Assembly (NCBI GenBank): GCA_012033595.1
Contig: JAAUQL010000037.1
Location: 1-49,766 of the forward strand
Source of the DNA: Cyclobacteriaceae bacterium
GTDB taxonomy: Bacteria > Bacteroidota > Bacteroidia > Cytophagales > Cyclobacteriaceae
DNA: 49,766 bases
Direction: 5' to 3'
The translations under genes were made by a program, and so were the position numbers. Of the stretch, positions 35,997 through 44,912 are shown piece by piece. The notes beneath the pieces were generated by a model. That model had not been told where the DNA came from. It ran no database searches and saw only the letters and a program-made list of their open reading frames with translations. How positions within the stretch are numbered: the first letter of the stretch is position 1; each line of letters begins with the position of its first letter.

Positions 35997-37787
35997 CTAT
36001 TTCGATAATTCCTGCTTGATTTTACGCTGGTATATTTTTCCTTTGCTACCTATTTTAATAAAATAAAATCCATTGGATGAGCTACTTAAACGTACGTTTA
36101 TAAACTGTTTGTTTATAGCATTATTTTCGTGAATAAGGCGCCCTTGTGCATCAAAAATATGGATAAAATCAAGATTTTCGCCGGAATGAGATATCGAAAA
36201 CTCCCTTGCAAAGGGATTGGGATACAGACTTAAGCCCTGGTTTTTGAGATCATCTAATCCTGTGATGCCAAAATAGACCGCCTCCGATTTGGAGAGGCAA
36301 TTGTATTCATTCCTAACGGTAATGGTATAATAGCCGGATTCTTCCGGAACCAGACTTGCACCGGTTTGTTGCAAATAGATATCGTCTTTAAACCAATTGG
36401 CCCGATCATCGTCCGATAACAGGGTGGCACCTTCCAATCTCACCTGGGCTTCTTCATAAATTTCCTCTTTGGCCACGTTCACGGTTTGCTGTGCATGGCA
36501 CTCCGATAATGTATCGATGACCCATGCGGTGTACAAACCGTCAGCGATTCCGCTATAGGTGCGGCCCGAAAAGAGGGATTTGCTGATATCCAGGGCTTCG
36601 TTGCCGGCAAACCAATAATACCGAACATGAGGCAGGACTGGCTCTACAACGGTGGCCGAGCCGTTTTTGCCATCTTTACAATAATTATTTGGTGTAGTTT
36701 CCACAGCTAATTGCAAGGTAACGGGTTGATAGGGAACGTTTGCCACCAAATAGCTTTTACAGCCGCTAGATTTGTTTTCAACCATAACCGAATATTGAGC
36801 AGCCGGTAGTTTTTCGGCGTTGAAGGCATCTTTGGCCATAGTCCATTCTACCCCCTCTGCCACTTCACCCTGCCACCACCATATCGAAAAGGAACCCGTG
36901 GTCTGTGAATCGTTGATGTTAATCTCCAAGGCGCCAGTTTGTTTTTCCGCCAGGTCGCTGCAATGCGTTTGAGCCGATGTGGAAACCAGCTCGATCTGAT
37001 CCGATTGATAATTGGATTGGTCAGCTACACTGGTGGCCAGTGACTGCACAAAGATATTCTTGGCATCATCTAATACCTGAAGGGTATATTCCCCGGCAAT
37101 CACTCCATCGAAACGGTAACCTTCATGGTCAGGGGTGTCCTTTACCTCATTACCCGCATACCATCGAAAGGTGTAGTGTGTCGAATCGCCATCGACCGAG
37201 GCTTTGAGGCTTCCCAGAGGTTCCAGCATGTCGCACGAAGTATCAGCAGAGGATGAAATAACAAGCAGGTCGGCATTGTGAGCCCTTGCTTTCACTATAC
37301 CTGCTGTGGTATTTAAGGGAAGTATTTCGTAGTCATCATTGGCAAATTCGTTGACATAGGGCGTGGTGGAGCTAAGGTCTGTGAAGCCTATGGTGATATC
37401 CTGATTTTGTCTGGCCACCACCTGAAATACCGCTCTGAAAATGATGGTACTGTCGGGCAGGGAGAGTGGAAGGGCATCGCTTGGATCCCAAGAAAAACGC
37501 AAATGCCCAAGATTAGTAGTGCTGGTACCAAAATCGCCTTCGTCGAGAAACTTGATGCCATAATAAGAAATGCTTTTGTACATGAGTAGCTCCGGGTTCC
37601 AGTTGAGCGATGCCTGAAAGGCAATAATATTTTCGAAACCATTTACTTTCAGTTCTACCGATACCTCTTCGGCTGGTTTGGCGATTTTGCCTGGGATGTA
37701 CAGATCGACAGTGTTGTTCTGGGCAAAAAGACCAGCAGACGAAGCAGCCAGAAAAAGCAATAGAAAAAGCAGAATAGTGCGCGACAT
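35997..37787 (-). CDS. cohesin-like secreted protein with T9SS type A sorting domain
   Basis: 596 residues. The signal peptide ends G-L-F-A-Q. The N-terminal domain (about 24-165) resembles cohesin/CBM-like sandwiches, with G-F-E-N-I-I-A-F-Q-A-S-L-N-W-N-P and G-H-L-R-F-S-W. The middle holds repeated Ig/SprB-like modules, each with W/F-x-W/Y-x-x-N/G-E patterns around Cys pairs. The C-terminus (about 515-596) is a type A CTD: L-Y-P-N-P-F, I-F-D-A-Q-G-R-L-I, and G-F-Y-F-I-K-I ending in a Lys-rich tail. The T9SS exports such cargo and cleaves the CTD. No catalytic domain is seen, so an adhesive or surface role is likely. Confidence 0.87.
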   Translation of the reverse strand: MSRTILLFLLLFLAASSAGLFAQNNTVDLYIPGKIAKPAEEVSVELKVNGFENIIAFQASLNWNPELLMYKSISYYGIKFLDEGDFGTSTTNLGHLRFSWDPSDALPLSLPDSTIIFRAVFQVVARQNQDITIGFTDLSSTTPYVNEFANDDYEILPLNTTAGIVKARAHNADLLVISSSADTSCDMLEPLGSLKASVDGDSTHYTFRWYAGNEVKDTPDHEGYRFDGVIAGEYTLQVLDDAKNIFVQSLATSVADQSNYQSDQIELVSTSAQTHCSDLAEKQTGALEININDSQTTGSFSIWWWQGEVAEGVEWTMAKDAFNAEKLPAAQYSVMVENKSSGCKSYLVANVPYQPVTLQLAVETTPNNYCKDGKNGSATVVEPVLPHVRYYWFAGNEALDISKSLFSGRTYSGIADGLYTAWVIDTLSECHAQQTVNVAKEEIYEEAQVRLEGATLLSDDDRANWFKDDIYLQQTGASLVPEESGYYTITVRNEYNCLSKSEAVYFGITGLDDLKNQGLSLYPNPFAREFSISHSGENLDFIHIFDAQGRLIHENNAINKQFINVRLSSSSNGFYFIKIGSKGKIYQRKIKQELSK

Positions 37788-37999
37788 AGTCCAAAAGGGA
37801 TTTAGTGCAAATATACGCTTATTGACTAAATGAATAATCAGCTTAGTGGATTAGGATACCTATTGTCGATTTGCCCCCGATCCACTATTTGACTGACCAC
37901 AACTGAAAAGCGGTCAAGAACGCTGCTACTGGTCAACCTGAAGGAAACAAAAATTTCCACTCACATACAGGGCAATACAGCGCAACTGACCCGGCAAAT

Positions 38000-38036
38000 A
38001 AAAAAAAAGCCTAAGGCACCATTCCCACCAAGGCTT
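38000..38036 (-). terminator. terminator overlapping the 3' end of elbB
   Basis: On the - strand, AAGCCT and AGGCTT arms enclose an 18-nt loop and are followed by a run of at least eight T. The left arm lies inside the last codons of elbB and the stop codon is within the hairpin. Confidence 0.65.
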
Positions 38037-38693
38037 CTATGGCTTTCTGCACATTATTCCTCACTTGCATAATATCCGCTTCCATCATATAGCATGGGGC
38101 GGTCACTATTTTATTATGGTGATCAATGGATATCTCGTCGATGGTTTTCATCTCTGTAGTGGCTCCGGTTTTTTCCATACCTTGGCTTATGGCATCTATA
38201 TCATAGGGAGACGGCGCGTTGGTGCTACCGATGGTAAGGGTGGACGAAATGCCACTTTTTCCAGTGCCTTGGCGATTACCGTTGGGCCCATGCACAAACC
38301 TGCAATGGGTTTTTTGGCCTTCGCCATAGATAGTATGGCTGCTTTTACCTGCGCGTTGATTTCTCCTTCCGGTCCGGAAAATGCCCATTTCGTCAGGTTT
38401 TTGGCGGCGCCAAATCCGCCAGGAAGCACCAGTGCGTCCATCTTGTCTGCATCAAATAGAGCCAGATCATGGATATCGCCCCGGGCGATACGCGCGGCCT
38501 CCACCAGCACATTGCGCGTTTCGGGCATTTCCTCACCCGTTATGTGGTTGATGACATGGTGCTGATCGATGTTGGGTGCGAAGCAAACCGCCTCTGCTCC
38601 TGCTTTTTTGATGGCCAGCAGGGTGAAGACCCCTTCGTGGATTTCGGTGCCATCGTACACACCCGAACCTGAGAATATCACTGCTATTTTCAT
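38011..38693 (-). CDS. elbB: ElbB, DJ-1/PfpI family isoprenoid biosynthesis glyoxalase (frameshifted)
   Basis: Reconstructed length is about 227 residues, near the 217 of E. coli ElbB. Family hallmarks are G-S-G-V-Y-D-G-T-E-I-H-E at the N-terminus and the nucleophile elbow G-L-C-M-G-P near residue 133. The frame breaks after A-L-E-K: the A5 run (T5 at 38256-38260 on +) needs one more base to continue S-G-I-S-S-T-L-T-I-G to the true stop. ElbB has glyoxalase activity in vitro and an unclear link to isoprenoid synthesis. It stands alone, with a terminator at its 3' end. Confidence 0.88.
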
Positions 38694-38852
38694 TGTTGCT
38701 AAGGATTAGTAGAGCAGCAAGTTAAAAAAAATGCGCCGGAAAACAGGAAGCTTTCATCGGCTTATGAGCATAATCGATAAACAAAAAGCAGCCATTGGAA
38801 ATGGATGATTTGCATATTCAATTTTGCAGCAATCGAGCTTGTGTTGGGAATT

Positions 38853-39080
38853 TTAAAACCCGCTGTGCTCAAAATGATGACTTTCTCCTCTGATGTGCTC
38901 AAACCAAAAATCGTATTGATCGTAGAGCACACAGTTTTCGAGTGTCTTTGTGTTACTGCGTAGCTTTAGGATGTCGGTTTCTACAATCCATTCTTTAAAG
39001 TGAACCATTTGATCAAATGGCAGATCAGATAAGTGTAGATAGGTGTATCCTTGAATGTGTCGTGGCCTTACCTTGTTCAT
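38853..39080 (-). CDS. small hypothetical protein
   Basis: About 75 residues from M-N-K-V at 39080. A start three codons upstream is also possible. The composition is protein-like, with G-Y-T-Y-L-H-L-S-D-L-P, a basic-acidic middle and an aromatic F-W-F-E-H end. No family was recognised and no signal peptide or membrane segment is present. It is transcribed alone on the - strand between elbB and the AraC gene. Support comes from coherent composition only. Confidence 0.5.
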   Translation of the reverse strand: MNKVRPRHIQGYTYLHLSDLPFDQMVHFKEWIVETDILKLRSNTKTLENCVLYDQYDFWFEHIRGESHHFEHSGF

Positions 39081-39375
39081 ATAGTTCAAGTTTACAATTT
39101 TGATGTTACTTCCACTTTACGGGTGGTTTAAACTTACATGATCATTGGCACAATGTGGCCCGAAAAAGCTTGACTTTCAGTTAAATCACAACGAAAAAGT
39201 AAGGAGTGGTACCATAGCCCGGGTAGGGCTTTGGCCAAAAATGAAAACTTAAAAGCCATGTTTTCAGTTAATTCCATTATTTTAGATTCAACGCTTCCGC
39301 CTAAGCAGGTCATGTGCCTGCTATGTGTGGAACGAGTCGGGCACCAATGTTTAAGATCAACTACACCAAAATCAG

Positions 39376-40530
39376 ATGACCACCATTATTATCATTGGCT
39401 TTGTGCAGGCAGTCTTCTTTGCCACATTGGCCATTACCAAAAAGAAAAAAGAAACCGCAGATTATATCCTGGCCACCTTGTTTTTGGTCTTAAGCGTGCA
39501 GATTGGGGTCAACTATGTGGTGGTCACCGACCATAAATACCAGTTTCCGCACCTAATTGGCACCGCGGGTCCGCTATCTTTTCTTTATGGTCCGCTGTTG
39601 TTTTTTTTTATAAAGAATTATATCTCTGAAAAACAGCCCTTCAAAGCGAAGTATCTTTGGCATTTGCTTCCATTTATGGCGGATGTCATTTATCATTTCA
39701 GTCATTTCTATTTGCAATCTGGTCAACAAAAAATCACGGAGTTGCAGCACATAGTTGACGGAACACCAGGCACCAACATGTCCATTTCCATGATCGCCGC
39801 ATCCATCTCTCCGGTCGTGTATTGCTTTTGGGCCGTGGGCATACTTTCGTCGCACAGGCACAGCCTCAAAGGTCTTTATTCATTTACCAGTGGCAACCTA
39901 AAGCTTGAGTGGTTGTGGTATCTGACCTGGAGCATGTTGGTCGTTGGCATCAGCGCAATGGCCATCAATATCACCATTGTCTTTTTCGAGGTTGCCGATT
40001 GGGTAGAGCTTAGGCTTATTCTGTTGACCATCGCCTCATTGTGGGTGTTTTTCCTGGGCTACTACAGCATCAAAAAGACCCCTTTTTACCGGTCTTACCA
40101 TTGCCCCGGGATGGACACCCTCGAATACGCCACACTGCAGAAACAACCGGAAAAGTATGAAAAGACCAGGCTGAAAGAAGAGGAAATCCCCGGCCTCAAA
40201 AAAAACCTGCTTGACTATATGGTGCAGACCCGACCATACCTCAACCAAAACCTGACAATTGGCGAATTGGCCGAATTGCTCCACATGCCTACCTACCAAC
40301 TCTCGCAGTTGATCAACGACCAGCTTGGGCAGTCGTTTTATGAATTTATCAATACGTACAGAGTAGAAGAGGTAAAACTTCGCTTTTTCGATCCAAAGTA
40401 CAGCCACCTCACCCTGCCGGGCATTGCCATGGAATGCGGCTTCAGCTCCAAAGCCTCCTTCAACAGAATATTTAAACAAATGACCGGACTGACTCCGACC
40501 GAATACATCAAGAATGAAGAAGCTGCCTGA
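39376..40530 (+). CDS. membrane-bound AraC family transcriptional regulator
   Basis: 384 residues. The N-terminal ~235 contain about six or seven hydrophobic helices with short loops, including a G-P-L-S-F-L-Y-G-P-L-L-F-F-F-I-K segment typical of Bacteroidota 7TM-AraC regulators. The C-terminal ~100 residues are an AraC HTH domain: T-I-G-E-L-A-E-L-L-H-M and I-A-M-E-C-G-F-S-S-K-A-S-F-N-R-I-F-K. This type senses a membrane or extracytoplasmic signal and regulates nearby genes. Its last 17 bp overlap the next gene, and the following two genes (nuclease-family protein and phosphoesterase) are likely targets. Confidence 0.92.
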   Translation: MTTIIIIGFVQAVFFATLAITKKKKETADYILATLFLVLSVQIGVNYVVVTDHKYQFPHLIGTAGPLSFLYGPLLFFFIKNYISEKQPFKAKYLWHLLPFMADVIYHFSHFYLQSGQQKITELQHIVDGTPGTNMSISMIAASISPVVYCFWAVGILSSHRHSLKGLYSFTSGNLKLEWLWYLTWSMLVVGISAMAINITIVFFEVADWVELRLILLTIASLWVFFLGYYSIKKTPFYRSYHCPGMDTLEYATLQKQPEKYEKTRLKEEEIPGLKKNLLDYMVQTRPYLNQNLTIGELAELLHMPTYQLSQLINDQLGQSFYEFINTYRVEEVKLRFFDPKYSHLTLPGIAMECGFSSKASFNRIFKQMTGLTPTEYIKNEEAA

Positions 40531-41581
40531 GATCGTACATGGGGTAGGGCGAATATTTGCTTTGTTTAGCGGGATACTTTGTGCTTTTGCCCTGTCGTCC
40601 AAGGCTCAATCTTTACCCGACAGCAGCGGCAACGACCACACATACAGGGTCATGTTCTACAATGTCGAAAACCTCTTTGATACCTTCGACGACCCGGCCA
40701 CCAACGATGATGAGTTTACCCCGGATGGGAACAAACGCTGGACATACTTTCGCTATCGTGAAAAGCTAAACCACATAGCCAAAACCATAATTGCGGTAGG
40801 AGCCTGGGAGCCGCCAGCGGTAGTGGGTATGTGTGAAGTGGAAAATTTCCAGGTTTTGCAAGACCTGACCAAAGAAACCATGCTGAAAAAATTTGACTAT
40901 CAGATGGTGCATGAAAACTCCCCCGATCTTCGCGGTATCGACAATGCCATAATATACCGCAAAGATAAACTTGTAGAAATATCTCACCGCGCCATATCAG
41001 TTAGTGTAGACCAACACCGCCCTACCAGGGATATTTTGTATGTATCTTTTCTGATCGCAAGGCAGGATACCCTGCACCTATTTGTCAATCACTGGCCTTC
41101 GCGCTTTGGAGGTAAGGAATTTACGGAAGAGAAAAGGCAACTGGCTGCCACTGTCTTGCGACAACAGGTAGATTCCCTTTTTGCGATAAGCAACCTGAGC
41201 AAAATTTTGATTATGGGCGATTTCAATGATGAACCCTTAGACAACAGCCTCACAACCTCCCTGGGTGCGATCACGGATAACAGCGACCCTGCACCGGGGA
41301 AATTATACAATTTGTCTGTTCCCGACCTGCGCACAGGCATCGGCACGCTGGTGTACAAAGAAATCGACATTAGCTGGTTTCTTTTTGACCAAATGATCGT
41401 TTCCGGGGGGTTGATGGTCGGCGATCGCTTAATTTGTTCGGAAAGCAAAAACAACATCTACACGGCTGCATGGCTTCTGAAAAAGAACCGGCCATTCAGA
41501 ACCTACCAGGGGCCAATATATCAGGGCGGATTTAGTGATCATTTGCCAATTTTTATAGATTTGCATCATCACGGAAAATAA
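40514..41581 (+). CDS. secreted endonuclease/exonuclease/phosphatase family protein
   Basis: 355 residues. The start at 40514 overlaps the AraC gene by 17 bp and gives a good signal peptide (G-I-L-C-A-F-A-L-S-S-K-A-Q). Fold motifs are M-F-Y-N-V-E-N-L-F-D, G-M-C-E-V-E-N, the catalytic H-W-P-S-R-F-G-G, I-M-G-D-F-N-D-E-P, and a final S-D-H-L-P. These are the metal and catalytic residues of the DNase I-like fold. It hydrolyses phosphodiesters of DNA, RNA or lipids and is probably periplasmic or extracellular. The start was chosen for the signal peptide and translational coupling. It is followed after 9 bp by the metallophosphoesterase. Confidence 0.9.
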   Translation: MKKLPEIVHGVGRIFALFSGILCAFALSSKAQSLPDSSGNDHTYRVMFYNVENLFDTFDDPATNDDEFTPDGNKRWTYFRYREKLNHIAKTIIAVGAWEPPAVVGMCEVENFQVLQDLTKETMLKKFDYQMVHENSPDLRGIDNAIIYRKDKLVEISHRAISVSVDQHRPTRDILYVSFLIARQDTLHLFVNHWPSRFGGKEFTEEKRQLAATVLRQQVDSLFAISNLSKILIMGDFNDEPLDNSLTTSLGAITDNSDPAPGKLYNLSVPDLRTGIGTLVYKEIDISWFLFDQMIVSGGLMVGDRLICSESKNNIYTAAWLLKKNRPFRTYQGPIYQGGFSDHLPIFIDLHHHGK

Positions 41582-41590
41582 ATTCAGCGT

Positions 41591-43501
41591 ATGCCACAAC
41601 TTATAAAAAACCAACTGATTATTTGGCTGATACTGGCGGGCATTTTTTCAGGCCAAATGGCCACATCGCAGGAGTTGCTGGAAGCCTATAGCTATCCGCT
41701 AAGCCACGATAAGCTTGGGCGCGACGACTTTGGCGATTTTTTTATGGTCAACGGCAAAAAATACTATCAGGCGATATTGGCCAAAGGCCATGGTTTACCG
41801 TCCATGATGGGCAGCCCGACCGGCACTTCAGATGGCATAGCGTTCGATTTTCAGGATTCATTGCTCTATGGCACGCTGCTGTATGGGTTTATTCCCTACG
41901 GGGACTCACGACATCCGCAACCCGTATATTTCCGGAGCCCGGAGCCCATTGTGGCCGGAAAAGCGACTATATCGATATCGGCAATGGGTGGACGCTACGA
42001 TATGATCGGCTGGGGCGCCAAAGGGAAAGGCACCCTTGGCTACAGAATTGTTGATGACAGGGGCAGCATGATATACAATGGAATCATTTCCTTTAAGGGC
42101 ACCGGGCCATTCGAAATAGACGATTCTATAGTAGAAGGACCCTTTGTAAGCCTGCTCAATGACCAGGGCGCCACCATATTTTTTAAAACCAACAAAGAGT
42201 TGAAGGCGGAGGTAGTAGCCGGCGGCAAAACATTCAAAGGAAAAATGGGCACAATCCATGAGATTGAAATCAAAGGCCTGGATCCGGAAACCACCTATGA
42301 CTATACGGTAAATTATGGCGACAATAGTCAAACCTATCGTTTTAAAACGGCTCCAAAACCTGGAACCCGCAGCAAGTTCACCTTCTCCTATGCCAGCGAT
42401 TCCCGGTCGGGAAATGGCGGCGGCGAGCGTGACCTTGGTGGTGTAAATGCCTATATTATGAAAAAAATAATGGCGCTCAATGCCCAGACAGGCGTGGCTT
42501 TTATGCAGTTTACCGGTGATATGATTACCGGATACAAAACGTATATGGACGAGATAGAGCTGGAATATGCCAATTGGAAACATGCCATACAGCCCTTTGC
42601 CCACTATTTTCCGGTCATTTCGGGCATGGGAAACCATGAGGCCCTCTCCAATATTTATTTCAATCAGGAAACCGGTCAACACATCGATGTGGATAAATTT
42701 CCATTCAAAACACACTCCGCCGAATTTGTGTATGCCAAAGAATTTGTGAATCCAAAAAATGGCCCGACAAGTGAAGATGGCGCCAGTTACGATCCCTCCT
42801 CAACGACCGAAGACTTTCCGCCATACGACGAAAATGTATTTTACTATACCTATGACAATGTCGCCATGGTGGTGCTCAATTCCGACTACTGGTATGTGCC
42901 TTCGCGGCAATATATACAGCATGTAGGAGGTAATCTGCACGGATATATCATGGATATGCAATTAAAATGGTTGGAAAAAACCATAGCAAGGCTCGAAAAA
43001 GACAAAGACATCGATCATATATTTGTCACCCAGCATACCCCCATGTTTCCTAACGGTGGCCATGTACAAGACGACATGTGGTACAACGGCAACAACGACT
43101 ACCGCCCCTATGTGGCAGGCAAAAGACTGGAAAAAGGGATCATCGAAAGACGTGACGAACTACTGGAAATAGTAGTGAACCAAAGCACCAAAGTGCGAGC
43201 GGTACTCACCGGAGATGAACACAACTATTGCAAAACCGAAATAGGCCCTGCCACAGAAAGGTATCCGGAGGTCTATCTTCCCAAAAGAATTGAATTGACA
43301 CGAACCATTTACCAAATCAACAACGGCGCGGCCGGGGCACCGTACTACGCTCAGGAGCAAACTCCCTGGACGCCATTTACCTCAGGTTTTACAACCCAAA
43401 ACGCACTGGTATTTTTTCATATCGAAGGCAAGCAGATTCTGATGGAGGTGATCAACCCCGATACCCTGGAGAAAGTGGACAAGCTCGATTTGACGAAGTA
43501 A
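41591..43501 (+). CDS. secreted calcineurin-like metallophosphoesterase with purple-acid-phosphatase-type N-terminal domain
   Basis: 636 residues. The signal peptide ends A-T-S-Q. An N-terminal beta domain is followed by an FN3-like purple-acid-phosphatase domain (about 195-260, with G-L-D-P-E-T-T-Y-D-Y). The catalytic domain carries metal ligands in Y-A-S-D-S-R, F-T-G-D-M, G-M-G-N-H-E, V-T-Q-H-T-P and G-D-E-H-N-Y. It should release phosphate from esters outside the cytoplasm. With the neighbouring nuclease-family protein it forms a two-enzyme set suited to scavenging phosphate from nucleic acids, an inference from co-location. It is convergent with the aminotransferase gene. Confidence 0.92.
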   Translation: MPQLIKNQLIIWLILAGIFSGQMATSQELLEAYSYPLSHDKLGRDDFGDFFMVNGKKYYQAILAKGHGLPSMMGSPTGTSDGIAFDFQDSLLYGTLLYGFIPYGDSRHPQPVYFRSPEPIVAGKATISISAMGGRYDMIGWGAKGKGTLGYRIVDDRGSMIYNGIISFKGTGPFEIDDSIVEGPFVSLLNDQGATIFFKTNKELKAEVVAGGKTFKGKMGTIHEIEIKGLDPETTYDYTVNYGDNSQTYRFKTAPKPGTRSKFTFSYASDSRSGNGGGERDLGGVNAYIMKKIMALNAQTGVAFMQFTGDMITGYKTYMDEIELEYANWKHAIQPFAHYFPVISGMGNHEALSNIYFNQETGQHIDVDKFPFKTHSAEFVYAKEFVNPKNGPTSEDGASYDPSSTTEDFPPYDENVFYYTYDNVAMVVLNSDYWYVPSRQYIQHVGGNLHGYIMDMQLKWLEKTIARLEKDKDIDHIFVTQHTPMFPNGGHVQDDMWYNGNNDYRPYVAGKRLEKGIIERRDELLEIVVNQSTKVRAVLTGDEHNYCKTEIGPATERYPEVYLPKRIELTRTIYQINNGAAGAPYYAQEQTPWTPFTSGFTTQNALVFFHIEGKQILMEVINPDTLEKVDKLDLTK

Positions 43502-43550
43502 GAAGCAATCAAATTGCCACTTTTGCGCATGGGGAACACTATGCCTGTGC

Positions 43551-44384
43551 TTATCTGCCGACGGCACTTTCCAGGTACTGATCGTACAATTGCTGCAATT
43601 TTGTGGTCACCGCACCGGGTTTTCCATCGCCTATGGGCATTTCATCTATTTGCACTACGGGCATCACCTTTTTGGTGGTTCCTGTTATGAATGCCTCTTT
43701 GGCCTGTCCCAGCTCTTTCATGAAAATATCCCGTTCCAAAACTTCAAAGTGATCTCTTGCCACTGTGATGGCGTGTTTGCGATTCACCCCTTTCAATATA
43801 CCATGGGCGGGGGTCAGTATTCTGTTGTATTGATCAACAATAAAAAAATTGCTTCGCGTCAGTTCCGATACTTTTCCTCTCCAATGATAGAGCGTGTCCA
43901 CAGCGCCCACAGATCGCGCTTCTGCCAATTTGTATATACCTGTCAGGTAGTTGATGGTCTTCACTTCTGGTATATCGCGCATGTATTCGTGGCTGATCAG
44001 TTTGATGCCATTGTCGAAATGGCTTTGTGGCAAGGGATTGATCGCCTCATTTAGCACAAATAGCGTTGGCGTGCCGATATCAAATCCATTGGGCGATTCG
44101 CCTCCCGTCAGCACCATCCTGATCCCGGAATCGGGCAGGTTGTTGTGGGTGATCAAATCCAATATCATGGCTTTGAGTTCATCATACCCCAGCGGACAGG
44201 GGAGCCGGAGTGTAGAGGCAGAAGACATGAATCGGGTGAGGTGGTCATCGAAAAAGAGGGGCTTTAAGCCAGTCAGGCGAAAAAAATCGAATATGCCATA
44301 AGCGCGCAAAAGCGCCAGGTCGCTCACATGAACATAGGCTTTGTCCTGATCGATGATCTTGTCGTTCAAAATACATTTTATCAT
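43551..44384 (-). CDS. aminotransferase class IV (branched-chain or D-amino acid type)
   Basis: From ATG 44384 the product is 277 residues. The frame extends 13 codons further upstream to 44423, but that part runs into repeat element B. PLP-fold features are V-S-D-L-A-L-L-R-A-Y-G-I-F-D-F, the catalytic Lys in E-V-K-T-I-N-Y-L, S-E-L-T-R-S-N-F-F, and a phosphate-binding region near T-G-T-T-K-K. The family includes IlvE, D-alanine aminotransferase and aminodeoxychorismate lyase (PabC). The sequence alone does not decide, although T-I-N-Y-L-T resembles the branched-chain branch. No partner gene is adjacent. Confidence 0.88.
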   Translation of the reverse strand: MIKCILNDKIIDQDKAYVHVSDLALLRAYGIFDFFRLTGLKPLFFDDHLTRFMSSASTLRLPCPLGYDELKAMILDLITHNNLPDSGIRMVLTGGESPNGFDIGTPTLFVLNEAINPLPQSHFDNGIKLISHEYMRDIPEVKTINYLTGIYKLAEARSVGAVDTLYHWRGKVSELTRSNFFIVDQYNRILTPAHGILKGVNRKHAITVARDHFEVLERDIFMKELGQAKEAFITGTTKKVMPVVQIDEMPIGDGKPGAVTTKLQQLYDQYLESAVGR

Positions 44385-44401
44385 GGGCCAAAAATAGAAA
44401 A

Positions 44402-44620
44402 AACGCTGAGGAATTAATCCCAAAGGGATTTAATGTCTATAGAAATTATATCAAAGTTTTGTTCGACCCCGATGGGGTCGTAGGAATATACGCTTTATCG
44501 TTGCTACAAAAATTTGACCCTTTCAGGGTCATGTGTTTTCACCCCCTATGACTTAATAAAGAATTTAATGCTTCAGATTCTCGAATTTTCTACCCCCCCC
44601 TCAGTGCTATCCGCAGGAAT
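44402..44620 (-). repeat. dispersed palindromic repeat element, copy B (inverse orientation)
   Basis: The reverse complement of this stretch aligns along its length with 361-577. The palindromes AATCCCAAAGGGATT (44416-44430), GACCCCGATGGGGTC (44465-44479) and GACCCTTTCAGGGTC (44516-44530) have centres 49 and 51 bp apart. Both terminal hairpins are halved: the left end starts with AACGCTGAGG and the right end finishes CCTCAGTGCTATCCGCAGGAAT. This copy is therefore a minimal unit, while copy A carries a full hairpin at each end. Confidence 0.85.
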
Positions 44621-44850
44621 ATTTTTTGCTATGGCCACTTCCGGTACCACTGCCTTTGGAAAATATTACCGCTAAGATCAAAGTCCACGGGATCCGATGG
44701 GTCATGGCCACACACGCCAACCGTGAGCTGCAAGCGGCATCAACACCAGGGTTCAACTCAAATCAGGTCTATTCTGCCGGTGTGCAACATGATGGTTGAG
44801 GGCATTGGTTTTTTAGATGAATATGCCCAAAAAGTATGTAACGGATAATG
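44620..44850 (+). pseudogene. possible decayed gene fragment beside repeat B
   Basis: Directly after the repeat edge, frame 1 is open to about 44799 and reads like protein, including V-H-G-I-R-W-V-M-A-T-H-A-N-R-E-L. A second frame from 44792 continues M-M-V-E-G-I-G-F-L-D-E-Y-A-Q-K-V-C to a TAA. Joining them needs a +1 change, opposite in sign to the other breaks in the window. There is no start codon and I do not recognise the family. It may be the 3' end of a gene cut by insertion of the repeat, or chance. Confidence 0.25.
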
Positions 44851-44868
44851 TATTAAATAAAATTTGGT

Positions 44869-44876
44869 TATTTTTG
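44869..44876 (+). promoter_or_regulatory. possible -7 element for the nqr operon
   Basis: TATTTTTG matches TAnnTTTG, 37 bp before the nqrA start. No convincing -33 element lies 19-21 bp upstream. Confidence 0.35.
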
Positions 44877-44912
44877 CGCTTTAAAAATTAGGATTAAAAT
44901 ACAATTCTTAGA

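Larger units (their letters stand above)
44385..44912. other. intergenic region with repeat element B and possible gene remnant
   Basis: Holds repeat copy B (44402-44620), a short protein-like stretch (about 44620-44850) and a candidate -7 element for nqrA (44869-44876). No intact gene. Confidence 0.55.
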
